Shown in pieces: positions 16,388 to 25,966 of a stretch of DNA of 64,000 bases. Each line of letters begins with the position of its first letter. Position 1 is the first letter of the stretch. Location of the stretch: contig NZ_MUGW01000016.1 in NCBI RefSeq assembly GCF_002217285.1, positions 62,001-126,000 of the forward strand, given 5' to 3'. The translations under genes were made by a program, and so were the position numbers. The notes below the pieces were generated by a model. That model did no database searches, was not told the origin of the DNA, and saw only the letters and a list, made by a program, of their open reading frames with translations. The stretch comes from Flavobacterium hercynium (GTDB lineage: Bacteria > Bacteroidota > Bacteroidia > Flavobacteriales > Flavobacteriaceae).

Positions 16388-17968
16388 ATGAGTTTTATAC
16401 CGGAAGAATATCAAATAAATAACATCTTAAATCAGGATACTTATCTTGTAAACGGAGAATTGAAACAATGGACAGGACAAACTACTCCCGTGTTTTCGAC
16501 TATTTCTTCGACAGAAAAATATACGCCAACATTATTAGGATCGATTCCGTTCATGGGAGAAAAGGAAGCTGCAGAAGTTGTAGATGCAGCTTATAGCGCT
16601 TATGATATGGGACAAGGTTTATGGCCAACGATGAAAGTGGCTGACCGAATTAAATGCATGGAGAACTTTGTGCAGCAAATGAGCGAAACCCGCGAAGAGG
16701 TTGTAAAATATCTTATGTGGGAAATTGGAAAATCATTGGGAGATTCTCAAAAAGAATTTGACAGAACAGTAGAATATATTCATGATACTATTGATGGTTA
16801 TAAGGAACTAAACAGCCGCAGCTCTTACTTTTCAAAAGTACAGGGAGTAAACGCTATGATTCGTCGCGGACCTCTTGGCGTTGTATTGTGTCTTGGACCA
16901 TATAATTATCCGCTAAACGAAACTTTTTCTTTATTGATTCCATCTTTAATCATGGGGAATACCGTTATTTTTAAACCTGCAAAACATGGTGTTTTATGTA
17001 TTTCGCCATTATTAGAAGCGTTTAGAAGCAGTTTTCCAAAAGGGGTAATTAATATTGTATACGGAAGAGGACGTGAAGTGGCTTCACCAATCATGAAATC
17101 TGGAAAAATTGATGTTTTAGCTTTAATTGGAAACAGTAAATCGGCAATTGCTTTGCAGGATCAGCATCCTAACAAAAACAGATTGCGTTTGATTTTAGGT
17201 TTAGAGGCTAAAAACCCGGCTATTATTTTACCGGATGCCGATCTGGATTTGGCTATTCAGGAATGTATCGCAGGAACTTTATCGTTTAACGGACAACGTT
17301 GTACTGCCTTAAAATTATTGTACGTTCATGAGTCGATTACAGAAGAATTTAACAGAAGATTTTCTGAAAAAGTTGATGCTCTTGCGTTTGGAAATCCGTG
17401 GGAAAAAGGAGTTGCTTTAACACCACTTCCTGAAACTGAAAAACCGGCTTACATTAAAGGTTTAATTGATGATGCTACAGGAAAAGGAGCAAAAATTCTG
17501 AATGAAAAAGGTGGTAAGCAAACGGAAAATTATATTTTTCCGGCAGTTTTGTTTCCGGTAAATAAAGAAATGAGAGTGTATCATGAAGAACAATTTGGTC
17601 CTGTTGTTCCGGTATTATCTTTTAGAGATATTAGAGAACCATTAAAAGATATGGCCGAATCAAATTATGGACAACAAGTTAGTTTGTTCGGAAAAGATAT
17701 TAGAACGCTGGCACCGCTTATTGATTCGCTGGTAAATTTGGTTTGCAGAGTAAACTTAAACAGCTCATGTCAAAGAGGTCCGGATGCTTTTCCGTTTACA
17801 GGCCGTAAAGATTCTGCAGTAGGAACATTGAGTATTCCGGATGCATTGCGTTCATTCTCTATCCGTACTTTTGTGGCTTCAAAAGACAATGCGTACAACA
17901 ATGAAATTTTACAGGAATTGCTAAATAGCAGAGAGTCGAATTTCATTAATACTGATTATATCATGTAA
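16388..17968 (+). CDS. gapN: NADP-dependent glyceraldehyde-3-phosphate dehydrogenase (GapN-type ALDH)
   Basis: 526 aa, aldehyde dehydrogenase superfamily. The general-base Glu lies in [11 protein letters not shown] and the catalytic Cys305 in [12 protein letters not shown]. The cofactor region includes [30 protein letters not shown]. The FNGQRCTA context and overall length fit non-phosphorylating GAPDH, which converts glyceraldehyde 3-phosphate directly to 3-phosphoglycerate and makes NADPH. It is a single gene, cytosolic, with a terminator at 17991-18024. The superfamily is certain; substrate choice is inferred from the motif context. Confidence 0.85.
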   Translation: MSFIPEEYQINNILNQDTYLVNGELKQWTGQTTPVFSTISSTEKYTPTLLGSIPFMGEKEAAEVVDAAYSAYDMGQGLWPTMKVADRIKCMENFVQQMSETREEVVKYLMWEIGKSLGDSQKEFDRTVEYIHDTIDGYKELNSRSSYFSKVQGVNAMIRRGPLGVVLCLGPYNYPLNETFSLLIPSLIMGNTVIFKPAKHGVLCISPLLEAFRSSFPKGVINIVYGRGREVASPIMKSGKIDVLALIGNSKSAIALQDQHPNKNRLRLILGLEAKNPAIILPDADLDLAIQECIAGTLSFNGQRCTALKLLYVHESITEEFNRRFSEKVDALAFGNPWEKGVALTPLPETEKPAYIKGLIDDATGKGAKILNEKGGKQTENYIFPAVLFPVNKEMRVYHEEQFGPVVPVLSFRDIREPLKDMAESNYGQQVSLFGKDIRTLAPLIDSLVNLVCRVNLNSSCQRGPDAFPFTGRKDSAVGTLSIPDALRSFSIRTFVASKDNAYNNEILQELLNSRESNFINTDYIM

Positions 17969-17990
17969 TACTGAAGTTATATAATGTTTA

Positions 17991-18029
17991 AAACCGTCTT
18001 TTTTCTTAGAAACAAGACGGTTTTTTTTA
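17991..18029 (+). terminator. Terminator after gapN
   Basis: AAACCGTCTT (17991-18000) pairs with AAGACGGTTT (18014-18023), followed by a T-run. Confidence 0.85.
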
Positions 18030-18081
18030 TTTTAATGAACACAGTATATAATTAGAATAGCTGTGTTTTAAATCTCATTCT

Positions 18082-18089
18082 TATATTTG
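18082..18089 (+). promoter_or_regulatory. -7 element for the M1 peptidase gene
   Basis: TATATTTG, matching TAnnTTTG, 81 bp before the ATG. No clear -33 TTG was found. Confidence 0.4.
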
Positions 18090-18170
18090 TGAAGGAATGT
18101 AACTTTATGCAACAAAAATGCACTAATACTATATTCTGATAATAAATACCAAAAAACAACACAACCACTT

Positions 18171-20042
18171 ATGAAAAAAACATCATTTCTGGCAGTATTT
18201 GCTGCCCTTTTATTTTTGGCAGAAAATAGTGCAGCGCAAGAACTTTATATGCCAAGAAATATTAAAGAAGCGTATGCCAACGGTACACGTTCTATGGACG
18301 GTAAACCAGGCAAAAAATACTGGCAAAATCATGGTAAATATACAATAGCACTTACGGTTGATGCTAAAACAAAAATAGTTACCGGAACTGAAACGATTGT
18401 GTATGAAAATAATAGTAATGATACATTAAAGAATTTACCGATTCGTTTTGTGAATAATTTTCATAAACCAACCGCACCACGGGGAGGTCAGGTTAGTCCT
18501 GATTTTTTGACCGAAGGTTTGACGATTACTACCTTGAAAATTGGGGGTGAAGTTTATAAAGAAGATGGGAGAGAATGGGGAACAGTTGGAAATGTAAAAC
18601 TAAACAAAGTAATACTGCCACATTCTAAAGTTACAATCAACATCGATTGGAATTATCCTTTGTCTAAACAAAGCGGAAGAGAAGGTCAGATTGATGAATC
18701 TACTTTTTTTGTTGCTTACAGTTATCCACGTGTTTCTGTTTTTGATGATTACAATAAATGGGACAGATTACCGCATACCGATCGTCAGGAATTCTATAAT
18801 GATTTTAATGATTACAACTTTTCTGTAAAAGCACCTAAAAATTACGTGGTTTACGGAACAGGAGATTTACTAAATCCTGATGAGGTTTTACAGCCTGAAT
18901 TTTCGGCACGTTTGAAAAAATCGTATACGACAGATGAGATCATGCATATCGCCAACGAACAGGAAATGAAAAGCGGTGTGGTTACCAAGCAAAATGATTG
19001 GAATGTCTGGAAGTTTGAAGCTAAAAACATTTCTGATGTTTGTTTTGGTTTAAGCGATCACTATTTATGGGATGCCAGCAGTGTAATTGTCGATAAGAAA
19101 ACAAATCGTCGTGCGAGTGTGCAGGCGGCGTATGATATAAAGGGTACTGATTTTGTGAATTCTATTAAAAACAATCAATATGCGCTTGCATGGTTTTCTG
19201 AAAACTGGCCGGGAGTACCTTACCCGTTTTCTAAAATGACGGCTTTTCAGGGCTTTGCAGATATGGAATACCCGATGATGTGTAATGACTCTGAAATGGG
19301 TGATCCTTATTTTGCACAATTGGTACAGGATCATGAAGTAGCACATACTTATTTTCCTTTCTACATGGGAATCAACGAAACACGTTATGCTTTTATGGAT
19401 GAAGGCTGGGCAACAACTTTTGAATATTTAATTGGAATTGCTGAACATGGTAAAGAAGCTGCGGATAAGTTCTATAAAGAATTTAGAGTAAAACACTATA
19501 TAAATGATCCGTCAACAGAACAGGATCAGCCTATTATTACGATGTCATCTCAACTTTCAGATGCGGGTTACAGCAATAACTCTTACGGTAAATCATCTCT
19601 TTCTTATATTGCTTTAAAAGATTTATTGGGTGATGTATTGTTCAAAAAATCACTTCACGCTTATATGGACAATTGGAATGGTAAACATCCGATTCCGTGG
19701 GATTATTTTAACTCGTTTAATACTGCTTCAGGAAAAAATCTGAATTGGTTTTTTAATAACTGGTTCTTTACCAACAACTATATTGATATTGCGGTAAAAA
19801 ATGTGTCTAAGAATACCGTAACAATAGATAATGTTGGTGGTTTTGCTATTCCATTTGATGTAATTATTGTTTATGCAGACGATTCTAAAGAAACAATACA
19901 TCAAACCCCTGCAATATGGGAAGCAAATCAAAAACTTGCTACAATTGCAGTTAAAAGCAAAAAACAGATTAAACAAGTTACTATTGATGGAGGTATATAT
20001 TTAGATCCAACTCCACAAAATAATAGCTGGACAGCTAAATAA
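18171..20042 (+). CDS. Secreted M1-family metallopeptidase
   Basis: 623 aa with a signal peptide ending about residue 22 (NSAAQELYM). The zinc motif HEVAH (388-392) is followed 18 residues later by Glu411 in FMDEGWATT, giving HEXXH-X18-E. The substrate-binding exopeptidase motif is GFADMEYP, where classical members have GAMEN. It is expected to be an exported aminopeptidase acting in the periplasm or outside. It lies 78 bp before an esterase gene, with a hairpin between them at 20049-20090, so co-transcription is uncertain. Confidence 0.92.
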   Translation: MKKTSFLAVFAALLFLAENSAAQELYMPRNIKEAYANGTRSMDGKPGKKYWQNHGKYTIALTVDAKTKIVTGTETIVYENNSNDTLKNLPIRFVNNFHKPTAPRGGQVSPDFLTEGLTITTLKIGGEVYKEDGREWGTVGNVKLNKVILPHSKVTINIDWNYPLSKQSGREGQIDESTFFVAYSYPRVSVFDDYNKWDRLPHTDRQEFYNDFNDYNFSVKAPKNYVVYGTGDLLNPDEVLQPEFSARLKKSYTTDEIMHIANEQEMKSGVVTKQNDWNVWKFEAKNISDVCFGLSDHYLWDASSVIVDKKTNRRASVQAAYDIKGTDFVNSIKNNQYALAWFSENWPGVPYPFSKMTAFQGFADMEYPMMCNDSEMGDPYFAQLVQDHEVAHTYFPFYMGINETRYAFMDEGWATTFEYLIGIAEHGKEAADKFYKEFRVKHYINDPSTEQDQPIITMSSQLSDAGYSNNSYGKSSLSYIALKDLLGDVLFKKSLHAYMDNWNGKHPIPWDYFNSFNTASGKNLNWFFNNWFFTNNYIDIAVKNVSKNTVTIDNVGGFAIPFDVIIVYADDSKETIHQTPAIWEANQKLATIAVKSKKQIKQVTIDGGIYLDPTPQNNSWTAK

Positions 20043-20048
20043 ATAAGT

Positions 20049-20092
20049 AATACAACCGTGTTTTTGAAATATAAAATACGGTTGTATTGTTT
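20049..20092 (+). terminator. Terminator after the M1 peptidase
   Basis: AATACAACCGT (20049-20059) pairs perfectly with ACGGTTGTATT (20078-20088), with a T-rich tail. Confidence 0.7.
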
Positions 20093-20120
20093 TATCACTT
20101 AACTAACTTACCACATTCAT

Positions 20121-21371
20121 ATGACTAATATTATCAGAAAAAAAATCTTGTTTTTTTGTGCTGTTTTCCTGTTTACAACTTTTGCATTTGCCCAAAATAA
20201 TAACAAGATAGAGATAGGAACAATTGACAGTATTTCTTCTAAAGTTTTAAACGAACAAAGAAAAATTTGGGTGCGTTTGCCAAGAAGTGCCCGTTTTAAG
20301 GGATACTCAAAACAAAATTATCCTGTTGTTTACGTGTTAGATGGTGATGCTCATTTTCTTTCGGTTGTGGGAATGATCGAGGAATTGAGCGAAATAAATG
20401 GCAACACGCTTTGTCCTGAGATGATTGTAGTAGGGATTCCGAACACAAACAGAAGCCGTGATCTTACTCCAACACATTCAAAAGTTGATCCTCCGTTTGT
20501 AAACAAAAATATTAGCGAGGTTTCAGGAGGTGGTGAAAAGTTTACTGAATTTCTTGAAAAGGAATTGATTCCGTATATCAATGCCACTTATCCGACAACA
20601 TCGTACAAAACACTTATTGGACATTCTTTTGGCGGATTGACTGTAATGAACATCATAACCAATCATACTGCTTTGTTTAATTCGTATGTAGCGATTGATC
20701 CAAGTATGTGGTGGAATCGCCAGCAATTTTTGAAAGAAACGACGCAAAAACTTTCTACTAAAAACTTGTCAAATGTTTCTTTGTTTTTAGGAGTTGCGAA
20801 TACTATCGAACCAACGATGGATGTTGCTACAGCACGAAAGGATACTACGATGGTAACGAGACATTTTAGAGCAGCACTTGATCTAAATGATTTTTTAGCT
20901 CAGAACAAAAAAAGTAATTTGCAATATGAATATAAATATTACAAAGATGACAGTCATGGTTCAGTACCCTTAATTGCTACTTATGATGCTATTCGTTTTA
21001 TTTTTGGTTTTAATGAACTAAAGCTTTCTGTTGCTGAACGAATTAATTTTAATAAAACCGTTTTTACTAAAATTGAAAAACATTACGAAAATATTTCAAA
21101 GCATTTAGGTTACAAAGTAAATGTGCCGGAACAAGTTGTTAATGCTTACGGTTATCAGGCGCTGTCTAATAAAGAAAAGGATCTGGCGCTTTACTTATTC
21201 AAGTTAAATACGATAAATTATCCGGGAAGCCCAAATGTGTATGATTCTTTGGGTGACTATTATGAAGGAAATGGAGATGCAAAAAATGCAATTGCCAATT
21301 ATAAAAAAGTACTGAGTTTAGACAGCAGCTTTCCCGAAACAAAAGCGAAATTAGATAAGCTGCTTAAGTAA
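20121..21371 (+). CDS. Secreted alpha/beta-hydrolase, esterase D/enterochelin-esterase-like
   Basis: 416 aa with an N-terminal signal (FLFTTFAFAQNNN). The nucleophile elbow GHSFGG places Ser169, and the upstream YVLDGDAHF and VVGIPNTNRSRDLTPTH segments are typical of the Fes/IroE-like esterase family. A likely catalytic His is in DDSHGSVPL. After about residue 340 there is a TPR-like tail (ALYLFKLNTINYPGSPNVYDSLGDYYEGNGDAKNAIANYKKVLSL in the sequence). It likely hydrolyses an ester in the periplasm; the substrate is unknown. A terminator follows at 21471-21500. Confidence 0.85.
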   Translation: MTNIIRKKILFFCAVFLFTTFAFAQNNNKIEIGTIDSISSKVLNEQRKIWVRLPRSARFKGYSKQNYPVVYVLDGDAHFLSVVGMIEELSEINGNTLCPEMIVVGIPNTNRSRDLTPTHSKVDPPFVNKNISEVSGGGEKFTEFLEKELIPYINATYPTTSYKTLIGHSFGGLTVMNIITNHTALFNSYVAIDPSMWWNRQQFLKETTQKLSTKNLSNVSLFLGVANTIEPTMDVATARKDTTMVTRHFRAALDLNDFLAQNKKSNLQYEYKYYKDDSHGSVPLIATYDAIRFIFGFNELKLSVAERINFNKTVFTKIEKHYENISKHLGYKVNVPEQVVNAYGYQALSNKEKDLALYLFKLNTINYPGSPNVYDSLGDYYEGNGDAKNAIANYKKVLSLDSSFPETKAKLDKLLK

Positions 21372-21470
21372 TTTTTTCAAGTACATAAAAATTCATTTTA
21401 GATTCCGTTTTTTGAAACAAAAAAATGGGAGTTAATTTAATTTTCAAAAAAAATATTTTACAGAATTTAG

Positions 21471-21502
21471 AAAGGGAACCTGATTTAGGTTCCCTTTTTT
21501 TC
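21471..21502 (+). terminator. Terminator after the esterase
   Basis: AAAGGGAACC pairs with GGTTCCCTTT around a 7-base loop, then a T-run. The rest of the 336-bp gap to 21708 holds the conserved block at 21614-21644. Confidence 0.85.
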
Positions 21503-21613
21503 GTCTTAAAGTAAACTGCACGAAAAAATGCAGCTTAAAATTTGTAACCAAAATAAGTCAATATCAGCTGTATTTACTGGCTTTTTTCAAACGATTACTA
21601 AATTATTAAAAAT

Positions 21614-21644
21614 GTCTTATTGTGGTATAATTTAAATGTAATAA
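21614..21644 (+). promoter_or_regulatory. Conserved 31-bp block upstream of the C1q-like array, copy 1
   Basis: It shares GTCTTAT, TGGTAT, ATTTAAA and GTAAT in register with 25079-25109 (26 of 31 identical). The block ends 64 bp before the first paralog. It probably contains the promoter or an activator site. Confidence 0.55.
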
Positions 21645-21707
21645 GACTGGTCTTTTCCTTTTTTTAGAGTAGAACTACAATTATCAAACTTATTTAAACT
21701 ATAAAAA

Positions 21708-22454
21708 ATGAAAAAAATTGACAAAATTATGTACGGAATACTATTGTATTCTTCATTTCTACATGCTCAATTGGGCATTGGTACAGCAACCCCTCAGGAA
21801 ATGCTTCACGTTAATGGTACTTTACAAGTTACGAACGGCATTTATATTGGAGGAAATGCAAATTCAAAAGGATCTCCTGGTAGTGCAGGTCAGGTACTCC
21901 GTTCAAATGGGCCCGGTGAAGCACCTGCATGGCAAGAGTTGCCTGTAGTTCCGGAGTCTACAGGAACTGTTATTGTTGCAGGCGGAAAGTTTATCGTTGC
22001 ACAGGAAATTATAGTACAAATGTCAGCAGATTTTAGTGGACCCGCTCTGTCTGGATCTTCAACTCCATTATTGATAGGTAATTTAAATAACAAAGTTATC
22101 GATAATAGTAATACTTATAATGGTAATGATAAGACGAATTCGTTTCGGGTACTGACAGACGGGATTTATCAAATAGATATGAATTTGCAATTAGCTACTG
22201 CTAGCGGTACCGTACCAGCTATAGGGTTATGGAATGATACTTTAAGAACTTGGGTTGCACGCGTTAACGATTATTTTTATGCCCCTTTTGATAAATTTCA
22301 AACTACTACTTTAATGACTTCTGTAGAATTGTCACCGGCGTATGTGTATTCCTTTAGGATTGGTAATAAGGCACCTTTTACAATAAAGCAGTTAAGCGGT
22401 GGTGAGACAGGTAAAGGTCCTGTAACACAGGTTTCTGTAAAACGATTACGATAA
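21708..22454 (+). CDS. Secreted C1q-like protein, paralog 1
   Basis: 248 aa. The signal peptide ends at about residue 20 (SSFLHAQ). A stalk-like segment follows (GIGTATPQEMLHVNGTLQV, then GQVLRSNGPGEAPAW), the opening typical of flavobacterial surface proteins. The C-terminal about 150 residues (from IVAQEIIVQMSADFSG) have a jelly-roll pattern like C1q/TNF: NSFRVLTDGIYQIDMNLQLAT, WVARVNDYF, late YSFRIGN. It ends QVSVKRLR like its siblings. It is the first of four closely spaced paralogs and has its own upstream block. The C1q assignment is by pattern, not alignment. An adhesive or carbohydrate-binding role is possible but not shown. Confidence 0.8.
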   Translation: MKKIDKIMYGILLYSSFLHAQLGIGTATPQEMLHVNGTLQVTNGIYIGGNANSKGSPGSAGQVLRSNGPGEAPAWQELPVVPESTGTVIVAGGKFIVAQEIIVQMSADFSGPALSGSSTPLLIGNLNNKVIDNSNTYNGNDKTNSFRVLTDGIYQIDMNLQLATASGTVPAIGLWNDTLRTWVARVNDYFYAPFDKFQTTTLMTSVELSPAYVYSFRIGNKAPFTIKQLSGGETGKGPVTQVSVKRLR

Positions 22455-22495
22455 CTTTTAAAACTGCGTTATCAAACGTAATAAAGATCATAAAA

Positions 22496-23230
22496 ATGAA
22501 AAAAGCAATATTTGGAATACTACTTTGTTCTTCTGTACTACATGCTCAATTGGGTGTGGGTACACCAACGCCTCAGGAAACACTTCATATTAACGGCACA
22601 TTGCAGGTTACAGATGGTATTTATGTGGGAGGAAATGCTACTACAAAAGGATCATCCGGTGAATGGGGGCAGGTGCTTCAATCAAATGGGCCCAATAAGG
22701 CACCTTCATGGGGTGAGTTAGCAAAAGTTCCTGAAACAGAAGGAACAGTTATAATTGTTAACGGAGCTTTTACAGTTGCACAGGAAATAACAGTACAAAT
22801 GAGTGCAGATTTTACTAATGGTTCTACAACAGGAGGACCGCCTGCTATCATTGGTAATCTTACCAATGTAATTATAGATAATACCAGTAGTTATAGAGGA
22901 ACAAGAACAAATAATTCATTTAAAGTTGAGGCAGATGCACTTTATCAAATTAAGATGAATATACAAATAGCGACTGATAGAGGAGCAAGTCCTGTAATTG
23001 GAGTTTGGGACAATACGCTCGAAAAGTGGGTTGCACGTGTAAACGACTATTTCGATTTGCCTTTTGAAGAATTTCAAACATATACCTTAATTGCCGCAAT
23101 TCCCTTGCTGACTACACACATTTATTCTTTTAGAGCTGCTAATACTTCCTCATTTATGATAAGACATTTAAGCAGAGGTGAGACAGGAGCGGGGCCTGTT
23201 TCACAAGTTTCTGTAAAAAGATTAAGGTGA
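22496..23230 (+). CDS. Secreted C1q-like protein, paralog 2
   Basis: 244 aa, same plan as its neighbours: signal (SSVLHAQ), GVGTPTPQETLHINGTLQV opening, GQVLQSNGPNKAPSWGEL linker, then the C1q-like beta domain with NSFKVEADALYQIKMNIQIAT and WVARVNDYF, ending QVSVKRLR. It starts 41 bp after paralog 1 with no terminator between, so the two are probably co-transcribed. The linker and N-terminus are more conserved between paralogs than the middle of the beta domain (STTGGPPAIIGNLTNVII region), so diversification seems concentrated there. Confidence 0.8.
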   Translation: MKKAIFGILLCSSVLHAQLGVGTPTPQETLHINGTLQVTDGIYVGGNATTKGSSGEWGQVLQSNGPNKAPSWGELAKVPETEGTVIIVNGAFTVAQEITVQMSADFTNGSTTGGPPAIIGNLTNVIIDNTSSYRGTRTNNSFKVEADALYQIKMNIQIATDRGASPVIGVWDNTLEKWVARVNDYFDLPFEEFQTYTLIAAIPLLTTHIYSFRAANTSSFMIRHLSRGETGAGPVSQVSVKRLR

Positions 23231-23281
23231 AAAATCAAGGCAAAAAATCAAGGCAAAAAATCAAGGCAAAAAATCAAGGTC
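23230..23281 (+). repeat. 13-bp tandem repeat, four units
   Basis: Four units of AAAAATCAAGGCA-type sequence, period 13, sit between paralogs 2 and 3, starting just after the stop codon of paralog 2. Confidence 0.9.
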
Positions 23282-23323
23282 AAATTTTATTAAATAATTA
23301 CTTAATTATATAAACACTAAAAA

Positions 23324-24055
23324 ATGAAAAAAAAAGTACTCGGATTATTACTCTATTCTTCGTTATTGCAAGCGCAATTAGGTGTTGGTACTCCAACGCC
23401 TCAGGAAACTTTTCATGTTAATGGCTCATTACAAGTTACAAATGGTATTTTCTTTGGAGGAGATGCTTATACAAAGGGTTCTTCAGGTCTTCCGGGGCAG
23501 GTTCTTAAATCGAATGGACCTGATAAAGCGCCTTCATGGGGAGAATTAGCAGGAGTTCCTAAAGCGACCGGAACAGTAATTGCCGTTGATGGAACTTTTA
23601 TAGTAGCACAGGAAATAACAGTGCAAATGACTTCGGATTTTAGAAGTGGGAAAACGACTGATGCGATACCTATTGGAAACTTGAATAATGAAATTATAGA
23701 CAATGAAGATAGTTATATCGGAAATGGATCAAACAATTCTTTTCAGATTTTTTCAGATGGGATTTATCAGGTTACGATGAATATGCAACTGCAGAGTACA
23801 AATGGAACTAATCCTGTGGTTGGAATTTGGGATGATAAAAATAACACTTGGCTCGCCTGTGTCAATGATGTTTTTGTCGCACGTACAGATGAGTTACAAA
23901 CATTTACCTTAATTACTTCGATAAAAATGTTAAAAAATAATACTTATTCATTTAGAGTAAGTAATGGTAGTGCGGGTTTCACTATAAAACATTTGAGTAG
24001 TGGCGGGACAGGAAGTGGTCCTGTAACTCAGATTTGTTTAAAACGATTAAGATAA
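23324..24055 (+). CDS. Secreted C1q-like protein, paralog 3
   Basis: 243 aa: signal (SSLLQAQ), GVGTPTPQETFHVNGSLQV, GQVLKSNGPDKAPSWGEL, then the beta domain with NSFQIFSDGIYQVTMNMQLQS and a variant WLACVNDVF where siblings have WVARVNDYF, ending QICLKRLR. The extra cysteines (ACVN, ICLK) are not shared with paralogs 1 and 2. It is separated from paralog 2 by 93 bp including the 13-bp tandem repeat. Confidence 0.8.
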   Translation: MKKKVLGLLLYSSLLQAQLGVGTPTPQETFHVNGSLQVTNGIFFGGDAYTKGSSGLPGQVLKSNGPDKAPSWGELAGVPKATGTVIAVDGTFIVAQEITVQMTSDFRSGKTTDAIPIGNLNNEIIDNEDSYIGNGSNNSFQIFSDGIYQVTMNMQLQSTNGTNPVVGIWDDKNNTWLACVNDVFVARTDELQTFTLITSIKMLKNNTYSFRVSNGSAGFTIKHLSSGGTGSGPVTQICLKRLR

Positions 24056-24080
24056 ATTACTAAATACAACAAATACTAAA

Positions 24081-24818
24081 ATGAAAAATATATTATTCTT
24101 GTTGTCATTGTATTCTTCTTTGTTACATGCTCAACAGGGCGTCGGTACACCAGTACCTCAGGAAACCTTTCATGTAAATGGTACAATGCAAATTACAAAC
24201 AGTATGAAAGTGGGAGGAAATGCCTATACAAAAGGCTCGCCTGGTCTTCCTGATCAGATACTTAAATCAAATGGACCAAATGAAGCAGCTTCGTGGGAAC
24301 CTGTAGCTGGCGAAGTTCCTAAAGCAACAGGAACTGTTATTGTTGTTGACGGAGAATATATAGTTGCACAGGAAATAACAGTGCAGATGTCAGCAGATTT
24401 TAGTGGAAAAGCTGGAGATTACACGTTTACAGAACCAATATGTAATCTAACTGATGAAATTGTGGATAATGAAAATGCCTACATAGGAACTAATGCAACC
24501 AATTCGTTTAAAGTTTCAGCAAATGGTATTTATCAGATTAATATGAATGTACAATTGGCTACTAATTTTGGAGGCAGTCCTGTGGTTGGAATCTGGAACA
24601 ATACCAAAGGAAAGTGGATTGCCAGGGTAAACGATTATTTCGCTGCGCCAACAAATAAATTGCAAACCTATACTTTAATTACTGCTATACCAATGTCAGC
24701 TTCAGATACCTTTTCTTTTCGAGTTGCAAATTTATCTGATTACATTGTGAAAAAGTCAAGTGAGGATAAAACAGGTTCAGGATCCATAACCCAGATTTCT
24801 TTAAAACGATTACGTTAA
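24081..24818 (+). CDS. Secreted C1q-like protein, paralog 4
   Basis: 245 aa: signal (SSLLHAQ), GVGTPVPQETFHVNGTMQI, linker DQILKSNGPNEAASWEPV, then NSFKVSANGIYQINMNVQLAT, WIARVNDYF and the ending QISLKRLR. It lies 25 bp after paralog 3. The gap after it (24819-25115, 297 bp) holds an imperfect hairpin at about 24843-24880 (GGCAGGGGATT ... TTCCTCGCC) and the second copy of the conserved block, which suggests the four-gene unit ends here. Confidence 0.8.
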   Translation: MKNILFLLSLYSSLLHAQQGVGTPVPQETFHVNGTMQITNSMKVGGNAYTKGSPGLPDQILKSNGPNEAASWEPVAGEVPKATGTVIVVDGEYIVAQEITVQMSADFSGKAGDYTFTEPICNLTDEIVDNENAYIGTNATNSFKVSANGIYQINMNVQLATNFGGSPVVGIWNNTKGKWIARVNDYFAAPTNKLQTYTLITAIPMSASDTFSFRVANLSDYIVKKSSEDKTGSGSITQISLKRLR

Positions 24819-25078
24819 GTTTATCGTTGGATAGTAATGTAAGGCAGGGGATTTGAATGTTTTAATTCCTCGCCTGATGTTTTATTAAGTGTTTAAAAAA
24901 AAGTAGTTTGTTACATCGTTAAATCAGATTTAGCAGTTTTGTTTTTTCGCCTTTTTTCTAAATTTGACGTTAATTAAGTTTTAGCTGATTTTTTTTGAAA
25001 TTGATAAAAGCTATTTTTTTTACTTGTAAAGGCTTGTTGTTATTGGTTTTTTAGTAGAAATTCTATCATTTAAAAAAG

Positions 25079-25109
25079 GTCTTATATTGGTATGATTTAA
25101 AAGTAATTA
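25079..25109 (+). promoter_or_regulatory. Conserved 31-bp block upstream of the fifth paralog, copy 2
   Basis: Matches 21614-21644 at 26 of 31 positions and ends 55 bp before the ATG at 25164, so the fifth gene has its own duplicated control region. Confidence 0.55.
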
Positions 25110-25163
25110 TTTTAATTGTTTTCTTTTTTTTATGAAAGCAATAAACGCATAATAATTACAGAT

Positions 25164-25898
25164 ATGAGTAAAAAATTACTAGGATTACTATTGTATTCAG
25201 CATTACTACAAGCTCAAATGAGCACTGCTCCTCAAAGATCGGTTAAAGATCTTACTGAAAATAATTCACTTAAAAGAGAAAAAGTTTCTTATGTTACTGA
25301 AAAAACAAATAAAAAAAATGATGTTTTTTTTAATGAGGGTACCGTTCATGAAGTCTTGTGTGACACAGTATCTTTATCTAAGAAAACGAAGGAATCAATT
25401 CCTAAAGAAAATAAATCTGTTATATACATAAACGGACAATATGTAGTAGCTCAGGAAGTTACTGTGCAAATGACATCCGATTTTATGAGTTCTGCTACGA
25501 CGGGATTCGCTGTGCCTATCGGAAATTTAAATAAAGAAATTGTAGATAATGAAAGCAGTTATGCAGGAACAGATTCAGCTAATTCATTTAAAGTTTTAGA
25601 AGATGGATTGTATCAAATCAATATGACTTTACAATTAAGTACCACTTATGGAGCTACACCTACAATCGGAATTTGGGATAACAATGCTATGCAATGGGTC
25701 GCAAGTGTAAAAGAGCAATGTACTACACCTAAAAATAAATTGCAGACTTATACTTTAACAGCCTCCAAACCTATGCGGGCAAATCATACTTATTCGTTCA
25801 GAGCCTGTAATAAATTCGATTTTACGATAAAGAACGGAAACAATAATGATTTAAATTCTGATAATGTATCACAGGTTTCTGTAAAACGAGTTAAATAG
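25164..25898 (+). CDS. Secreted C1q-like protein, paralog 5 with replaced N-terminal stalk
   Basis: 244 aa from the ATG at 25164 (MSKKLLGLLLYSALLQAQ), where a signal peptide like those of its siblings begins. An in-frame ATG at 25116 adds 16 unlikely residues. The GVGTPTP opening and SNGP linker of paralogs 1-4 are missing. In their place is an unrelated polar, Lys/Ser/Thr-rich stretch (about residues 19-85). From VIYINGQYVVAQEVTVQMTSDF on it aligns with the others: NSFKVLEDGLYQINMTLQLST, ending QVSVKRVK. So the beta domain is conserved while the stalk was swapped or has diverged. It has its own copy of the 31-bp upstream block. Confidence 0.8.
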   Translation: MSKKLLGLLLYSALLQAQMSTAPQRSVKDLTENNSLKREKVSYVTEKTNKKNDVFFNEGTVHEVLCDTVSLSKKTKESIPKENKSVIYINGQYVVAQEVTVQMTSDFMSSATTGFAVPIGNLNKEIVDNESSYAGTDSANSFKVLEDGLYQINMTLQLSTTYGATPTIGIWDNNAMQWVASVKEQCTTPKNKLQTYTLTASKPMRANHTYSFRACNKFDFTIKNGNNNDLNSDNVSQVSVKRVK

Positions 25899-25921
25899 TT
25901 GTAATGCCAATTATAAAAAGC

Positions 25922-25960
25922 AAAAAAAGAGAATTTAATACTATTTAAATTCTCTTTTTT
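25922..25960. terminator. Bidirectional hairpin terminator
   Basis: AAAAAAGAGAATTTAA pairs with TTAAATTCTCTTTTTT around a short loop, between convergent genes. Confidence 0.85.
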
Positions 25961-25966
25961 GTGTTT

